Assembly: GCA_043763625.1 (NCBI GenBank)
Contig: JAYULL010000171.1
Location: forward strand, 23,999 to 87,998
DNA: 64,000 nt
Direction of reading: 5' to 3'
Origin: Rubrolithibacter sp043763625
GTDB taxonomy: Bacteria; Bacteroidota; Bacteroidia; Sphingobacteriales; Sphingobacteriaceae
The translations under genes and the position numbers were made by a program. How positions within the stretch are numbered: position 1 is the first letter of the stretch; each line of letters opens with the position of its first letter. Below the pieces are notes generated by a model. That model did not search any database. It was not told where the DNA came from and saw only the letters and a program-made list of their open reading frames with translations. Shown here piece by piece: positions 25,065 to 33,133 of the stretch.

Positions 25065-25400
25065 TTATTTTTTCTTGTCGCCACCGCATTTACCTTCGCC
25101 GCATTTTGCGTCTTTGGTTTTTGCTTTAGCACCTTTTTTACCTTTAGCACCACATTTGCCGTCTTTAGTTTTAGCACCGCATTTACCGTCTTTAGTTTTA
25201 GTGCTGTCTTTTCCGCACTTTAATTCAAAAGCTTTGTCCACAACATTGTTGGAAAGTAATTCAGCTCTAACTTCAGAAGCTGTACCTAAAGAAGAATACG
25301 TGTTTAAGGAAGCCGCCGCAGTAGCAGCTAATGCCGACACACTCATAATTGCTCCGGCCAATAAAGAGCCGCTTAAGATTGATTTTTTGTTTGATTTCAT
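25065..25400 (-). CDS. Cys-rich secreted precursor peptide (bufferin/HvfA-like)
   Basis: 111 residues: a basic N-terminus and hydrophobic segment (SILSGSLLAGAIMSVSALAA) as an export signal, a short linker, then a Lys/Gly/Cys/Asp-rich tail. The five Cys are Cys62, 74, 83, 100 and 105, every one in a KCG triplet: LKCG, DGKCGAK twice, and DAKCGEGKCG. The EGKCG unit matches the motif modified in HvfA/bufferins; the DGKCG units are close variants and come from a 27-base DNA repeat (about 25142-25200). Gene order and tail make it the RiPP substrate of the MNIO. Predicted to bind copper or other soft metal outside the cytoplasm after modification. Confidence 0.88.
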   Translation of the reverse strand: MKSNKKSILSGSLLAGAIMSVSALAATAAASLNTYSSLGTASEVRAELLSNNVVDKAFELKCGKDSTKTKDGKCGAKTKDGKCGAKGKKGAKAKTKDAKCGEGKCGGDKKK

Positions 25401-25504
25401 TTTGTGTAAATTAATTGTTTATAGTTGTCAGCTTCCCGCTGAATATTTTAGTTCTACCTTTAATCTTGGTTTTTTGATTATTGTCTCGTGCTTCCTTTTC
25501 TCTC

Positions 25505-25533
25505 TTAGACGTTCCGTGGAAATAAGCCTTACA
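25505..25533 (-). promoter_or_regulatory. Candidate ECF-sigma promoter of the bufferin-type operon
   Basis: On the minus strand TGTAAGG (25527-25533) and CGTCTAA (25505-25511) are separated by 15 bases and lie just after the anti-sigma stop codon, about 105 bases before the precursor gene. A TGTAAC-like -35 with a CGTC-containing -10 is a pattern seen for ECF sigma factors of Bacteroidota. Inference; no transcript data. Confidence 0.45.
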
Positions 25534-25539
25534 ATAAAA

Positions 25540-25812
25540 TTAACCTTTTTTTATTTCGCTATCAATTATCTTTTCTAAGTTCGACTTAAAATCTTCATGG
25601 AGTTTAAAATCAATACTATTTTCCATATATAATTCTTTCACCTTTCGTTCGATAAACCGACTTTGCTTGCTATACAATTTACAGAAAGAACAACCGATTA
25701 AGTGAATCGAAAGCTCTAATCCTTTCCTCCGGCTCAAGCCTTCCGAATTTCTTCTTTCAATAAGCTCGGTAGCCTTTTTGCAATTCCATAATAATGCTAT
25801 AAGCCCTGACAT
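25540..25812 (-). CDS. Zinc-binding (ZAS-type) anti-sigma factor
   Basis: 90 residues with Cys11 near the start (LLWNCKKATELIE) and the signature HLIGCSFC, a perfect H-x3-C-x2-C ZAS motif. It follows the sigma gene after one base, as cognate anti-sigma factors usually do. There is no clear membrane helix, so it should be a cytoplasmic zinc or thiol sensor that holds the sigma factor. Loss of zinc, or thiol oxidation or copper displacement, would release it. The tail continues 35 residues past the motif. Confidence 0.8.
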   Translation of the reverse strand: MSGLIALLWNCKKATELIERRNSEGLSRRKGLELSIHLIGCSFCKLYSKQSRFIERKVKELYMENSIDFKLHEDFKSNLEKIIDSEIKKG

Positions 25813-25813
25813 T

Positions 25814-26383
25814 CTATCTCCCTACCCAATTTTTCTCCACACAAGCCCTTAAACTTAATTTAGCTCGGTGCATGATTACCCAAAAGTTAGACGGCGATAA
25901 ATTCAGTTCCTTACAAATGTTTTCCGAATCCTCATCATCAAGGTGTTTCATCGTGAATACTGACAACCATAAGTACGGCATTTTTCCCATACATAGTTTC
26001 AGCATTTCGCCAAATTCTTTATTTTCTATAGAATCAGCTTCATCGTAAGCAATTTCACGCGGGCTGTATTCAGGCTTCCAGTGTCCGTTGTCTTCAAAAA
26101 AATTATCCGGATTCAATTCATTTATACTATGCGAAATAGTTTTATTCCCCGCATTTTTTCGATGATAATCAATGATTTTATTTTTAAGAATTGCAACCAA
26201 CCAAGTTCTTTCGGAACTTTTGCCTTGAAACGAACCACGGTTTTTAAGGCCGGATATAAAAGTATCCTGAATTAAATCTTTGCAAGTTTCTGAGTCTGAA
26301 ATTCTCCTTACCGCAAAAGCATACAAATAATCGGCGTGATTTTTAACCCAAGCCTCCGGTTCTAAACTTTTATCTTGGTGCAA
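25814..26383 (-). CDS. ECF RNA polymerase sigma factor
   Basis: 189 residues. Region 2 is visible as ADYLYAFAVRRISDSETCKDLIQDTFISGLKN...TWLVAILKNKIIDYHRK, and region 4 near the C-terminus as SENICKELNLSPSNFWVIMHRAKLSLRACVE. It belongs to the sigma-70 ECF group typically paired with small ZAS anti-sigma proteins. Upstream on the same strand there is a TTGTAACC, like the -35 of the downstream candidate promoter, but no clear -10. It most probably controls the precursor/MNIO operon. Confidence 0.9.
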   Translation of the reverse strand: MHQDKSLEPEAWVKNHADYLYAFAVRRISDSETCKDLIQDTFISGLKNRGSFQGKSSERTWLVAILKNKIIDYHRKNAGNKTISHSINELNPDNFFEDNGHWKPEYSPREIAYDEADSIENKEFGEMLKLCMGKMPYLWLSVFTMKHLDDEDSENICKELNLSPSNFWVIMHRAKLSLRACVEKNWVGR

Positions 26384-26491
26384 AACTCAGGTATAATTTC
26401 AAAATTAGAGCTTATATTTCTTTGATTTTTGGTTACAAAAAACTTTAACATTAATTAACAGAAGTATAAATAGGGTTTCTTTGGAGGTTAG

Positions 26492-28171
26492 CTAAACAAG
26501 CTTTTTGTATCTTATTCGTTTTGGAGCGATATCACCTGTACGTTTCTTGCGGTTTTCTTCGTATTCGCTATAATTTCCTTCGAAGAAGTAAACCTGCGAT
26601 TCGCCTTCAAAAGCCAAAATATGCGTGCAAACCCGATCGAGAAACCAACGATCGTGCGATATAATAACAGCACAACCCCCGAAGTTTTCCAAGGCTTCTT
26701 CCAAAGCTCTTAAGGTATTTACATCAATATCATTTGTAGGCTCATCCAGCAATAAGACATTCGAGCCCTTTTTTAGTGTAATAGCCAAATGAGCACGATT
26801 ACGTTCACCTCCGGACAGTACATTCACTTTCTTCTGCTGATCTGCCCCGTTGAAATTAAATTTAGAAACGTACGCCCTCGAATTCACGGGCTTGTTTCCT
26901 AACAGTATAGTTTCTTGTCCGTCAGTTATATTCTCCCAAACCGATTTGTCGGGGTTTAAGTCGTTATGCATTTGATCAACATAACCTAACGCAACCGTTT
27001 CGCCTACACGGAAAGTTCCTGCATCAGGTGTTTCTTGCCCGGTAATTAATCTAAACAAAGTTGTTTTTCCGGCACCGTTGGGGCCGATAATTCCTACAAT
27101 TCCGGCGGGTGGTAAAGAAAAATTTAAATTTTCGAACAAAACTTTGTCACCGTAGGCTTTAGAAACATTTTGTACTTCGATAACAATGTTGCCCAGCCGA
27201 GGACCCGGCGGTATAAAAAGCTCCAGTTTATCTTCTCTTTCCTTAGTTTCTTCCGAAGCTAGTTTTTCGTAATTGGATAAACGAGCTTTGGATTTTGCGT
27301 GCCTTGCTTTCGGAGCCATCCTTACCCACTCTAACTCTCGTTCTAAGGTTTTTTGACGTTTGCTTTCGGTTTTTTCTTCTTGGCCTAATCGCTTAGCCTT
27401 CTGGTCTAGCCACGATGAATAATTACCTTTCCAAGGGATTCCTTCGCCCCTGTCTAATTCTAAAATCCATCCGGCAACGTTATCAAGAAAATATCTGTCG
27501 TGAGTAACAGCTATAACCGTTCCCTTGTATTGCTTCAAATGCTGTTCGAGCCACTCGATTGATTCGGCGTCCAAGTGGTTTGTAGGCTCGTCAAGCAACA
27601 AAACATCCGGTTCTTGAAGTAATAAACGACATAAGGCCACGCGACGCCGTTCTCCCCCTGACAAAGTGTCAATTTTAGATTCCGGCTCGGGAGTTCGTAA
27701 GGCGTCCATCGCCCTTTCTAATTTTGAATCAAGTTCCCAAGCTCCTGTCGCATCTATTTTATCTTGCAGCTCACCTTGTCGGGCTAACAACTTGTCCATC
27801 TCGTCGGGGTTTTCGTAAACCTCGGGCAAACCGAATTTTTCGTTTATATCTTCGTATTCTTTTAAAATGGCTGTTGTTTCGGCCACTCCCTCTTCAACTA
27901 TTTCTCTTACCGTTTTAGTAGGGTCTAATTCCGGTTCTTGGGCCAAATAGCCCACTGTAAAGCCCGGAGCAAATACTACTTCGCCCTGATATGATTTATC
28001 TAACCCGGCAATTATTTTTAATACCGAAGATTTTCCGGAACCGTTTAAACCTATTACACCGATTTTTGCTCCATAGAAAAATGAGAGGTAAATATTTTTT
28101 AAAACTTGCTTTTGCGGCGGGTAAATCTTATTTACTCCGGCCATCGAAAATATTATTTTTTCGTCTGCCAT
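26492..28171 (-). CDS. ettA: Energy-dependent translational throttle protein EttA (ABC-F)
   Basis: 559 residues from ATG 28171 (MADEKIIFSMAGVNKIYPPQ), which matches the usual EttA beginning. There are two ABC cassettes: Walker A GLNGSGKSS and GPNGAGKTT, signatures LSGGERRRVALCRLLL and LSGGERNRAHLAITL, Walker B LLLDEPTNHLDA and LLLDEPTNDID, with the arm/linker region of basic helices between them (about residues 240-310). There are no membrane helices. ABC-F EttA binds the ribosomal E site and adjusts translation to ATP/ADP. It is a single gene, divergent from clpC. Confidence 0.95.
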   Translation of the reverse strand: MADEKIIFSMAGVNKIYPPQKQVLKNIYLSFFYGAKIGVIGLNGSGKSSVLKIIAGLDKSYQGEVVFAPGFTVGYLAQEPELDPTKTVREIVEEGVAETTAILKEYEDINEKFGLPEVYENPDEMDKLLARQGELQDKIDATGAWELDSKLERAMDALRTPEPESKIDTLSGGERRRVALCRLLLQEPDVLLLDEPTNHLDAESIEWLEQHLKQYKGTVIAVTHDRYFLDNVAGWILELDRGEGIPWKGNYSSWLDQKAKRLGQEEKTESKRQKTLERELEWVRMAPKARHAKSKARLSNYEKLASEETKEREDKLELFIPPGPRLGNIVIEVQNVSKAYGDKVLFENLNFSLPPAGIVGIIGPNGAGKTTLFRLITGQETPDAGTFRVGETVALGYVDQMHNDLNPDKSVWENITDGQETILLGNKPVNSRAYVSKFNFNGADQQKKVNVLSGGERNRAHLAITLKKGSNVLLLDEPTNDIDVNTLRALEEALENFGGCAVIISHDRWFLDRVCTHILAFEGESQVYFFEGNYSEYEENRKKRTGDIAPKRIRYKKLV

Positions 28172-28361
28172 TTTTACTGTTGCTAAAGGGGCCAAATATC
28201 GTTAATTTGGTAACATCGAGGTAATATTTGTTTCCTTGCCCGGCAAGACAACTTTTTAGGGGCAACCGGCGTAATTGTTGATAATTAGTTTTAAATAGCG
28301 CCCTTATTTTAACGAAACAAATCAATAGATTAGGGCGTTCAACACGAAGAAAGGTTTATAA

Positions 28362-30914
28362 ATGGAAGCTAAATTTTCACCACGCGTTAAAGACGTAATT
28401 TCTTACAGCAGGGAAGAAGCGTTGCGATTGGGACACGACTACATTGGTACTGAGCATTTGCTGCTTGGCCTTATCCGCGAAGGAGACGGCATGGCAATCA
28501 AAATACTTAAAGCATTAGGTGTTGATACTGTTCGTTTACGCCGGTCTATAGAAGACGCTGTGAAAGGCACATCAAGCACTACTGTAAATTTGGGAAATAT
28601 CCCACTTACTAAACAAGCCGAAAAGGTTTTAAAAATCACATACTTAGAAGCCAAAATATTTAAAAGTGATGTAATTGGAACAGAACATTTATTGCTGTCG
28701 ATTTTAAGGGACGACGATAACATTGCTTCTCAAATTTTGTTACAATACAACGTTAATTATGACGTGTTTAAAGCTGAAGTAGAACAAAACAAGGAAGGTT
28801 TTAGAGATGAACTCCCCGGTTCTGCTGCCGGAGATGATGATTTTCGTGAAGAAGAATCTTTCAGCCAACCTAAAAAAGTATCAGACATCAAATCTAAAAC
28901 TCCGGTGTTGGATAATTTTGGAAGAGATTTAACCAAAGCTGCCGAAGACGGAAAACTTGATCCGATTGTGGGTCGCGAAAAAGAAATTGAGCGTGTTTCG
29001 CAAATTCTCTCTCGTCGTAAAAAGAACAATCCTATTCTAATCGGTGAGCCCGGTGTGGGTAAATCGGCGATCGCCGAGGGGTTAGCTTTAAGAATTGTTC
29101 AACGCAAAGTATCACGGGTATTGTTTAACAAACGCGTTGTTACACTTGATTTAGCATCTTTAGTAGCGGGAACAAAGTACCGCGGGCAGTTTGAAGAGCG
29201 AATGAAAGCCGTAATGAACGAGCTTGAAAAATCGCCTGATGTTATTCTTTTTATTGATGAGATCCACACTATAGTAGGTGCCGGGGGTGCTTCCGGTTCC
29301 CTCGACGCATCCAACATGTTTAAACCTGCACTTGCCCGGGGGGAAATACAATGCATCGGTGCCACTACTCTGGACGAATACCGCCAGTATATTGAAAAAG
29401 ACGGGGCTTTAGATCGCCGGTTCCAAAAGGTAATGGTAGAACCTGCTTCTCCGGTTGAGACTATTGAAATTCTTAACAGAATTAAAGAGAAGTATGAAGA
29501 GCATCATGGGGTAACTTATACCAACGAAGCCATCCTTGCCTGCGTTTCTTTAACTTCTCGATACATTACCGACCGGTTTTTGCCGGATAAGGCTATTGAT
29601 GCACTGGATGAATCGGGTTCCCGAGTTCATTTAACTAACATTCACGTTCCTCAAAATATTCTCGAGATAGAACAAAAAATTGAGGAGATAAAAGTTGAAA
29701 AAAATCGTGTAGTACGAAGCCAGAAATACGAAGAAGCTGCTAAACTTCGCGATACAGAAAAACATTTGCTCGAGGAACTAGAACGTGCCAAAACAGAATG
29801 GGAAGCCGAAACTAAAACTAAACGCTATACCGTTTCGGAAGATAACGTTGCAGAGGTTGTTTCAATGATGACAGGGATACCCGTACAACGGGTCGGTCAA
29901 TCCGATAGTCAAAAGCTTTTGGCAATGAATGAAACGATCGGTGGAAAAATCATTGGCCAAGAAGAAGCGATCAAGAAACTTACAAAGGCAATTCAGCGTA
30001 CTCGTGCCGGATTGAAAGATCCGAAAAAGCCTATCGGTTCGTTCATTTTCTTAGGCCCTACCGGTGTAGGTAAAACAGAACTTGCAAAGGAATTGGCTCG
30101 TTTTATGTTCGACAGCGATGAAGCCCTAATTCAAATTGACATGAGCGAATACATGGAAAAATTTGCAGTGTCGAGATTAGTGGGAGCGCCTCCGGGATAT
30201 GTAGGTTACGAAGAAGGCGGTCAGTTAACAGAAAAAGTTCGCAGAAAGCCATATGCAGTAGTATTGTTGGATGAAATTGAAAAAGCTCATCCAGATGTGT
30301 TCAATATTTTGCTTCAAGTTTTAGATGAAGGACAATTAACCGACAGTTTGGGCCGCAAGGTAGATTTTAGAAATACGATCGTAATCATGACCTCTAATAT
30401 CGGAGCGAGACAGTTGAAAGATTTCGGCCAAGGAGTAGGTTTTACAACATCTGCTAAAGCAATACAAGCCGATACTCATTCAAGAGGGGTGATCGAGAAT
30501 GCGCTGAAACGTGCATTTGCCCCTGAATTTTTGAATCGTATTGATGATGTTATAGTATTTAATTCTCTGAGTAAGGAGAATATATTTAAAATTATTGATA
30601 TTGAACTGCACGCTTTATTTTCGCGAGTACAGAGCTTAGGATATGATGTTGTCTTAACGGATGCAGCTAAAGAATTTATCGCCGAGAAAGGATACGACTC
30701 GCAGTTTGGAGCTCGTCCCTTGAAAAGGGCAATTCAGAAATATCTTGAAGATCCTATTGCCGAAGAAATCCTTAAAGGCGAACTTACCGATGGTGATACA
30801 ATGGAAGTTGATTATGATACTGAATCGGGAGAGATAAAAATAGCCGGGAAGGTTAAAGGAAAGAAAAAGAAAGAAGCAAAACTCCCCGACAGCCCTGAGA
30901 AAAAAGAAGAGTAA
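28362..30914 (+). CDS. clpC: ClpC, AAA+ unfoldase of the Clp protease
   Basis: 850 residues: two Clp-N repeats (residues 1-140), first AAA module with Walker A GEPGVGKSA and DEIHTIVGAG, a UVR/coiled-coil middle domain, second AAA module with GPTGVGKTE and LDEIEKAHPDVFN, and a ClpB-D2-small domain, ending in a Lys/Glu tail. Domain order and length are those of ClpC rather than ClpB (no long M-domain). It unfolds proteins for ClpP. It is followed by a strong terminator at 30945. Confidence 0.96.
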   Translation: MEAKFSPRVKDVISYSREEALRLGHDYIGTEHLLLGLIREGDGMAIKILKALGVDTVRLRRSIEDAVKGTSSTTVNLGNIPLTKQAEKVLKITYLEAKIFKSDVIGTEHLLLSILRDDDNIASQILLQYNVNYDVFKAEVEQNKEGFRDELPGSAAGDDDFREEESFSQPKKVSDIKSKTPVLDNFGRDLTKAAEDGKLDPIVGREKEIERVSQILSRRKKNNPILIGEPGVGKSAIAEGLALRIVQRKVSRVLFNKRVVTLDLASLVAGTKYRGQFEERMKAVMNELEKSPDVILFIDEIHTIVGAGGASGSLDASNMFKPALARGEIQCIGATTLDEYRQYIEKDGALDRRFQKVMVEPASPVETIEILNRIKEKYEEHHGVTYTNEAILACVSLTSRYITDRFLPDKAIDALDESGSRVHLTNIHVPQNILEIEQKIEEIKVEKNRVVRSQKYEEAAKLRDTEKHLLEELERAKTEWEAETKTKRYTVSEDNVAEVVSMMTGIPVQRVGQSDSQKLLAMNETIGGKIIGQEEAIKKLTKAIQRTRAGLKDPKKPIGSFIFLGPTGVGKTELAKELARFMFDSDEALIQIDMSEYMEKFAVSRLVGAPPGYVGYEEGGQLTEKVRRKPYAVVLLDEIEKAHPDVFNILLQVLDEGQLTDSLGRKVDFRNTIVIMTSNIGARQLKDFGQGVGFTTSAKAIQADTHSRGVIENALKRAFAPEFLNRIDDVIVFNSLSKENIFKIIDIELHALFSRVQSLGYDVVLTDAAKEFIAEKGYDSQFGARPLKRAIQKYLEDPIAEEILKGELTDGDTMEVDYDTESGEIKIAGKVKGKKKKEAKLPDSPEKKEE

Positions 30915-30944
30915 TTGTAAATAAGTTTATAATTTATTTTAAAT

Positions 30945-30976
30945 GGTGGTGAGGGTTTTTCTTCACCACCGTTTTT
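30945..30976 (+). terminator. Terminator of clpC
   Basis: GGTGGTGA and TCACCACC stem with a short loop, then GTTTTTG, 30 bases after the clpC stop. Confidence 0.85.
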
Positions 30977-31069
30977 GTTTACGAGTCTTGCTCTGAAAAA
31001 CACTGTAAATAGTATTATCTTATCAACTAAGCATTAGCGGGATCGGAATATCATAGGCGCACATAAAAA

Positions 31070-31097
31070 ACAAAAACCCCATGCTTTAACATGAGGT
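31070..31097 (-). terminator. Terminator of the tatA-like pair
   Basis: On the minus strand ACCTCATG...CATGGGGT forms a stem followed by TTTTTGTTTTTTATG, 25 bases beyond the stop of the gene at 31122. Confidence 0.8.
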
Positions 31098-31121
31098 GAA
31101 TTCTTTTTGGAGAAAAATAAT

Positions 31122-31316
31122 TTAAGGCCTTTTTATTTCCTCGTCTGCGCTAAGCGGCTTATCCGGATTTTGAGAATCTTTAAACTCTTTTACTCCTTTA
31201 CCTAATCCTCGCATTAATTCAGGAATTTTCTTTCCGCCGAATAAAAGCAAAAGAGCAACTATAATAAGGATAATTTCGGGGCCGCCTAATCCGGCAAGTA
31301 AGATTGTATTTACCAT
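31122..31316 (-). CDS. tatA: Sec-independent translocase TatA/E
   Basis: 64 residues: a single N-terminal membrane helix (PEIILIIVALLLLF), then the hinge FGGKKIPELMRGLGKGVKEFK and a short acidic-basic tail. This is the minimal TatA plan. It lies 11 bases after a second tatA-like gene. It would form the translocation pore for twin-arginine substrates, such as the Gfo/Idh/MocA protein at 1419. No tatC is in the window. Confidence 0.92.
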   Translation of the reverse strand: MVNTILLAGLGGPEIILIIVALLLLFGGKKIPELMRGLGKGVKEFKDSQNPDKPLSADEEIKRP

Positions 31317-31327
31317 GTTTAATCTGT

Positions 31328-31798
31328 TTATGCCCGATTGGTTACAGGCGGGTTAATTTTTTCTGATTCAGGTTCTTGTGATAAAGTTTCGGTCTTAACG
31401 GGTTCCGGAATATCTACGTTCGCTTCTGCATGTTCATGTTCTTCTGCAAAGATAGAAGCTTTTGGATCTATCGGTTCAGAGTTTACCGGAGGTGCATAGT
31501 AATGATGATAAGGATCAGAATAAGAACTTGTTTCTCCTGTGGTTTGCGGAAGTTCAGGTTGTTTAAAAGTATGCTCATGCTCAGTATCTACCTTCAAATC
31601 TTCTTGAACCTGATTAATACTATTGTGAATTTCCCGCTTTACTCCTTCAGACGCATCCTTAAATTCCCGAATTCCCTTCCCTAAACCACGGGCCAGTTCC
31701 GGCAGCTTCTTTCCGCCAAACAAAAAAAGTGCAGCCCCCAAAATCAACATCATTTCAGGAGTGCCGATGTTAAGAAATAACAAGGTTGAATGTTGCAT
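31328..31798 (-). CDS. TatA/TatB-like protein with long His/Glu/Pro tail
   Basis: 156 residues. The N-terminal TatA module (TPEMMLILGAALFLFGGKKLPELARGLGKGIREFKDA) is followed by an amphipathic helix and a roughly 100-residue disordered tail rich in His, Glu and Pro, including HEH, YHHYYAPP and EEHEHAEA. It could play the TatB part or be a second TatA. The tail is much longer than in plain TatA proteins, and its His clusters might bind metal. It is in one unit with tatA, and further upstream the envC/DUF4292/TPR/dut genes run in the same direction. Confidence 0.82.
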   Translation of the reverse strand: MQHSTLLFLNIGTPEMMLILGAALFLFGGKKLPELARGLGKGIREFKDASEGVKREIHNSINQVQEDLKVDTEHEHTFKQPELPQTTGETSSYSDPYHHYYAPPVNSEPIDPKASIFAEEHEHAEANVDIPEPVKTETLSQEPESEKINPPVTNRA

Positions 31799-31854
31799 TA
31801 TTACTTTTTATTGAAGTTTACAAATATACGGAAATTTAAATCCGGCGGATTTAT

Positions 31855-33120
31855 TTAATTTGCCAACCAGCTCTCCGGGTTCATTGGTGCCGCTCCTTTT
31901 CTTATTTCAAAATGAAGCTGTGTTGCTCCATCATTCGGGTCAGTTAAAACCGTTCCCAAATTCTGCTTAATACTTACCTTTTGCCCTTTAGATACATTAA
32001 CAGCTTTTAAATTTGAATATACTGTAAAGTATTCGCCGTGTCTTATCAAAACCGCATACATACCTCCAATGTTTTGAACAGTGCTTACATCGCCGGAAAA
32101 AACTGCCCGAACCGCGGCGCCATCGGCTGTTCTGATATCTACACCGTTATTTTCTACAGTAACATTTACACCATAGCCGTGGTTACCGAATCGCTCAACA
32201 ATTGTACCTACTGCCACCGGCCAAGGCAGATTTCCGCGACTCCCTAAAAAGTCGGACGATAATTTAGCAGATTCCGGCGTGGCCGACAAAATACTTGATC
32301 CTCGGGCCAAAGGCTTTGCACCCGGCGTTTCCCTATTTTCGGCTTTTGCTTTCGCAACAGCTTCTCGAGCTTCTTGTTCTGCTCGCCGGCGTGCTTCTTC
32401 TATTTCTTTGGCGATGGCATTTTGGATCGCCCGGTTTACCCGTGCATCCTCTTTTTGTTTCCGGGTAAGCTCTCGTTTAAGCTGCTTCTCTTGTTTACTA
32501 AGCGAACTTAATACAGTAGCTTGGTTGTTCTTTTCTTTACCTAAAGTCTGTTTCTCCTTTTCCTGATCTCTAAGCAAATTACTTTTTTCACGTTTGTTAC
32601 GGTCAAGCTCTACTATCTTTATTCCCAGTTCTTTCTGAGTTTCCTGAATGTATTGTGCTTGCTTTTGCCGGTATTTACCAAATTGCTGCAAGTATTTTAA
32701 TCGCTTATAGCCTTGATTAAAGTCTTTAGAAGCAAATACAAACATCAACTTACCGTAAACACTTTGATTACGAAAGGCGAATAAAACCATCGCGGCATAT
32801 TCTTTTTTAAGCTTATTTAACTGTTCCTGTAAAGAGTGAACAGTATTGGTGTTCTCCGAAATCTGATTATCCAATAAGCGAACTTCTGAGTTGATAGTAT
32901 TAATCTTTGCTTCGCGAAGGCGGATTTGTGCATTTAGGGCATTAATCTGTTTTAACGATAACCTTTTGATGCTTGAAGTTTGCGACAAACTTTTGCGAAT
33001 CATTTCAATCTCCCGCGAAAGCGCTTCTTTTCTTCGTCTAAGTTCGGCGCTGTTTTGCGCAAATGCTTGAGTGCAAAAGCAAAGAATAAAAACGAGAAGA
33101 ACTGCTTTAAAAAATCTCAT
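31855..33120 (-). CDS. EnvC-like murein hydrolase activator (degenerate LytM domain)
   Basis: 421 residues from ATG 33120 (MRFFKAVLLVFILCF signal peptide); the longer frame to 33180 would overlap DUF4292. A long coiled coil (about residues 25-260) precedes a C-terminal LytM/M23 domain. The zinc ligands are incomplete: NNGVDIRT has Asn where HxxxD needs His, and TQLHFEI has Gln at the first His of HxH. That is the EnvC pattern, in which the domain activates amidases rather than cutting peptidoglycan. It acts in the periplasm at division sites. Confidence 0.88.
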   Translation of the reverse strand: MRFFKAVLLVFILCFCTQAFAQNSAELRRRKEALSREIEMIRKSLSQTSSIKRLSLKQINALNAQIRLREAKINTINSEVRLLDNQISENTNTVHSLQEQLNKLKKEYAAMVLFAFRNQSVYGKLMFVFASKDFNQGYKRLKYLQQFGKYRQKQAQYIQETQKELGIKIVELDRNKREKSNLLRDQEKEKQTLGKEKNNQATVLSSLSKQEKQLKRELTRKQKEDARVNRAIQNAIAKEIEEARRRAEQEAREAVAKAKAENRETPGAKPLARGSSILSATPESAKLSSDFLGSRGNLPWPVAVGTIVERFGNHGYGVNVTVENNGVDIRTADGAAVRAVFSGDVSTVQNIGGMYAVLIRHGEYFTVYSNLKAVNVSKGQKVSIKQNLGTVLTDPNDGATQLHFEIRKGAAPMNPESWLAN

Positions 33121-33133
33121 CGGGCGAATACGA

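Noticed and set aside
25139..25200. Short tandem repeats that might suggest a CRISPR array
   Set aside because: The repeats are coding, contiguous, have no spacers, and encode the DGKCG units. No cas gene is near.
25075..25578. A 167-codon plus-strand frame opposite the precursor peptide
   Set aside because: It is the complement of the repetitive KCG-coding DNA, is rich in repeated Leu/Pro/Ser strings, and has no family resemblance; the minus-strand peptide fits its operon.
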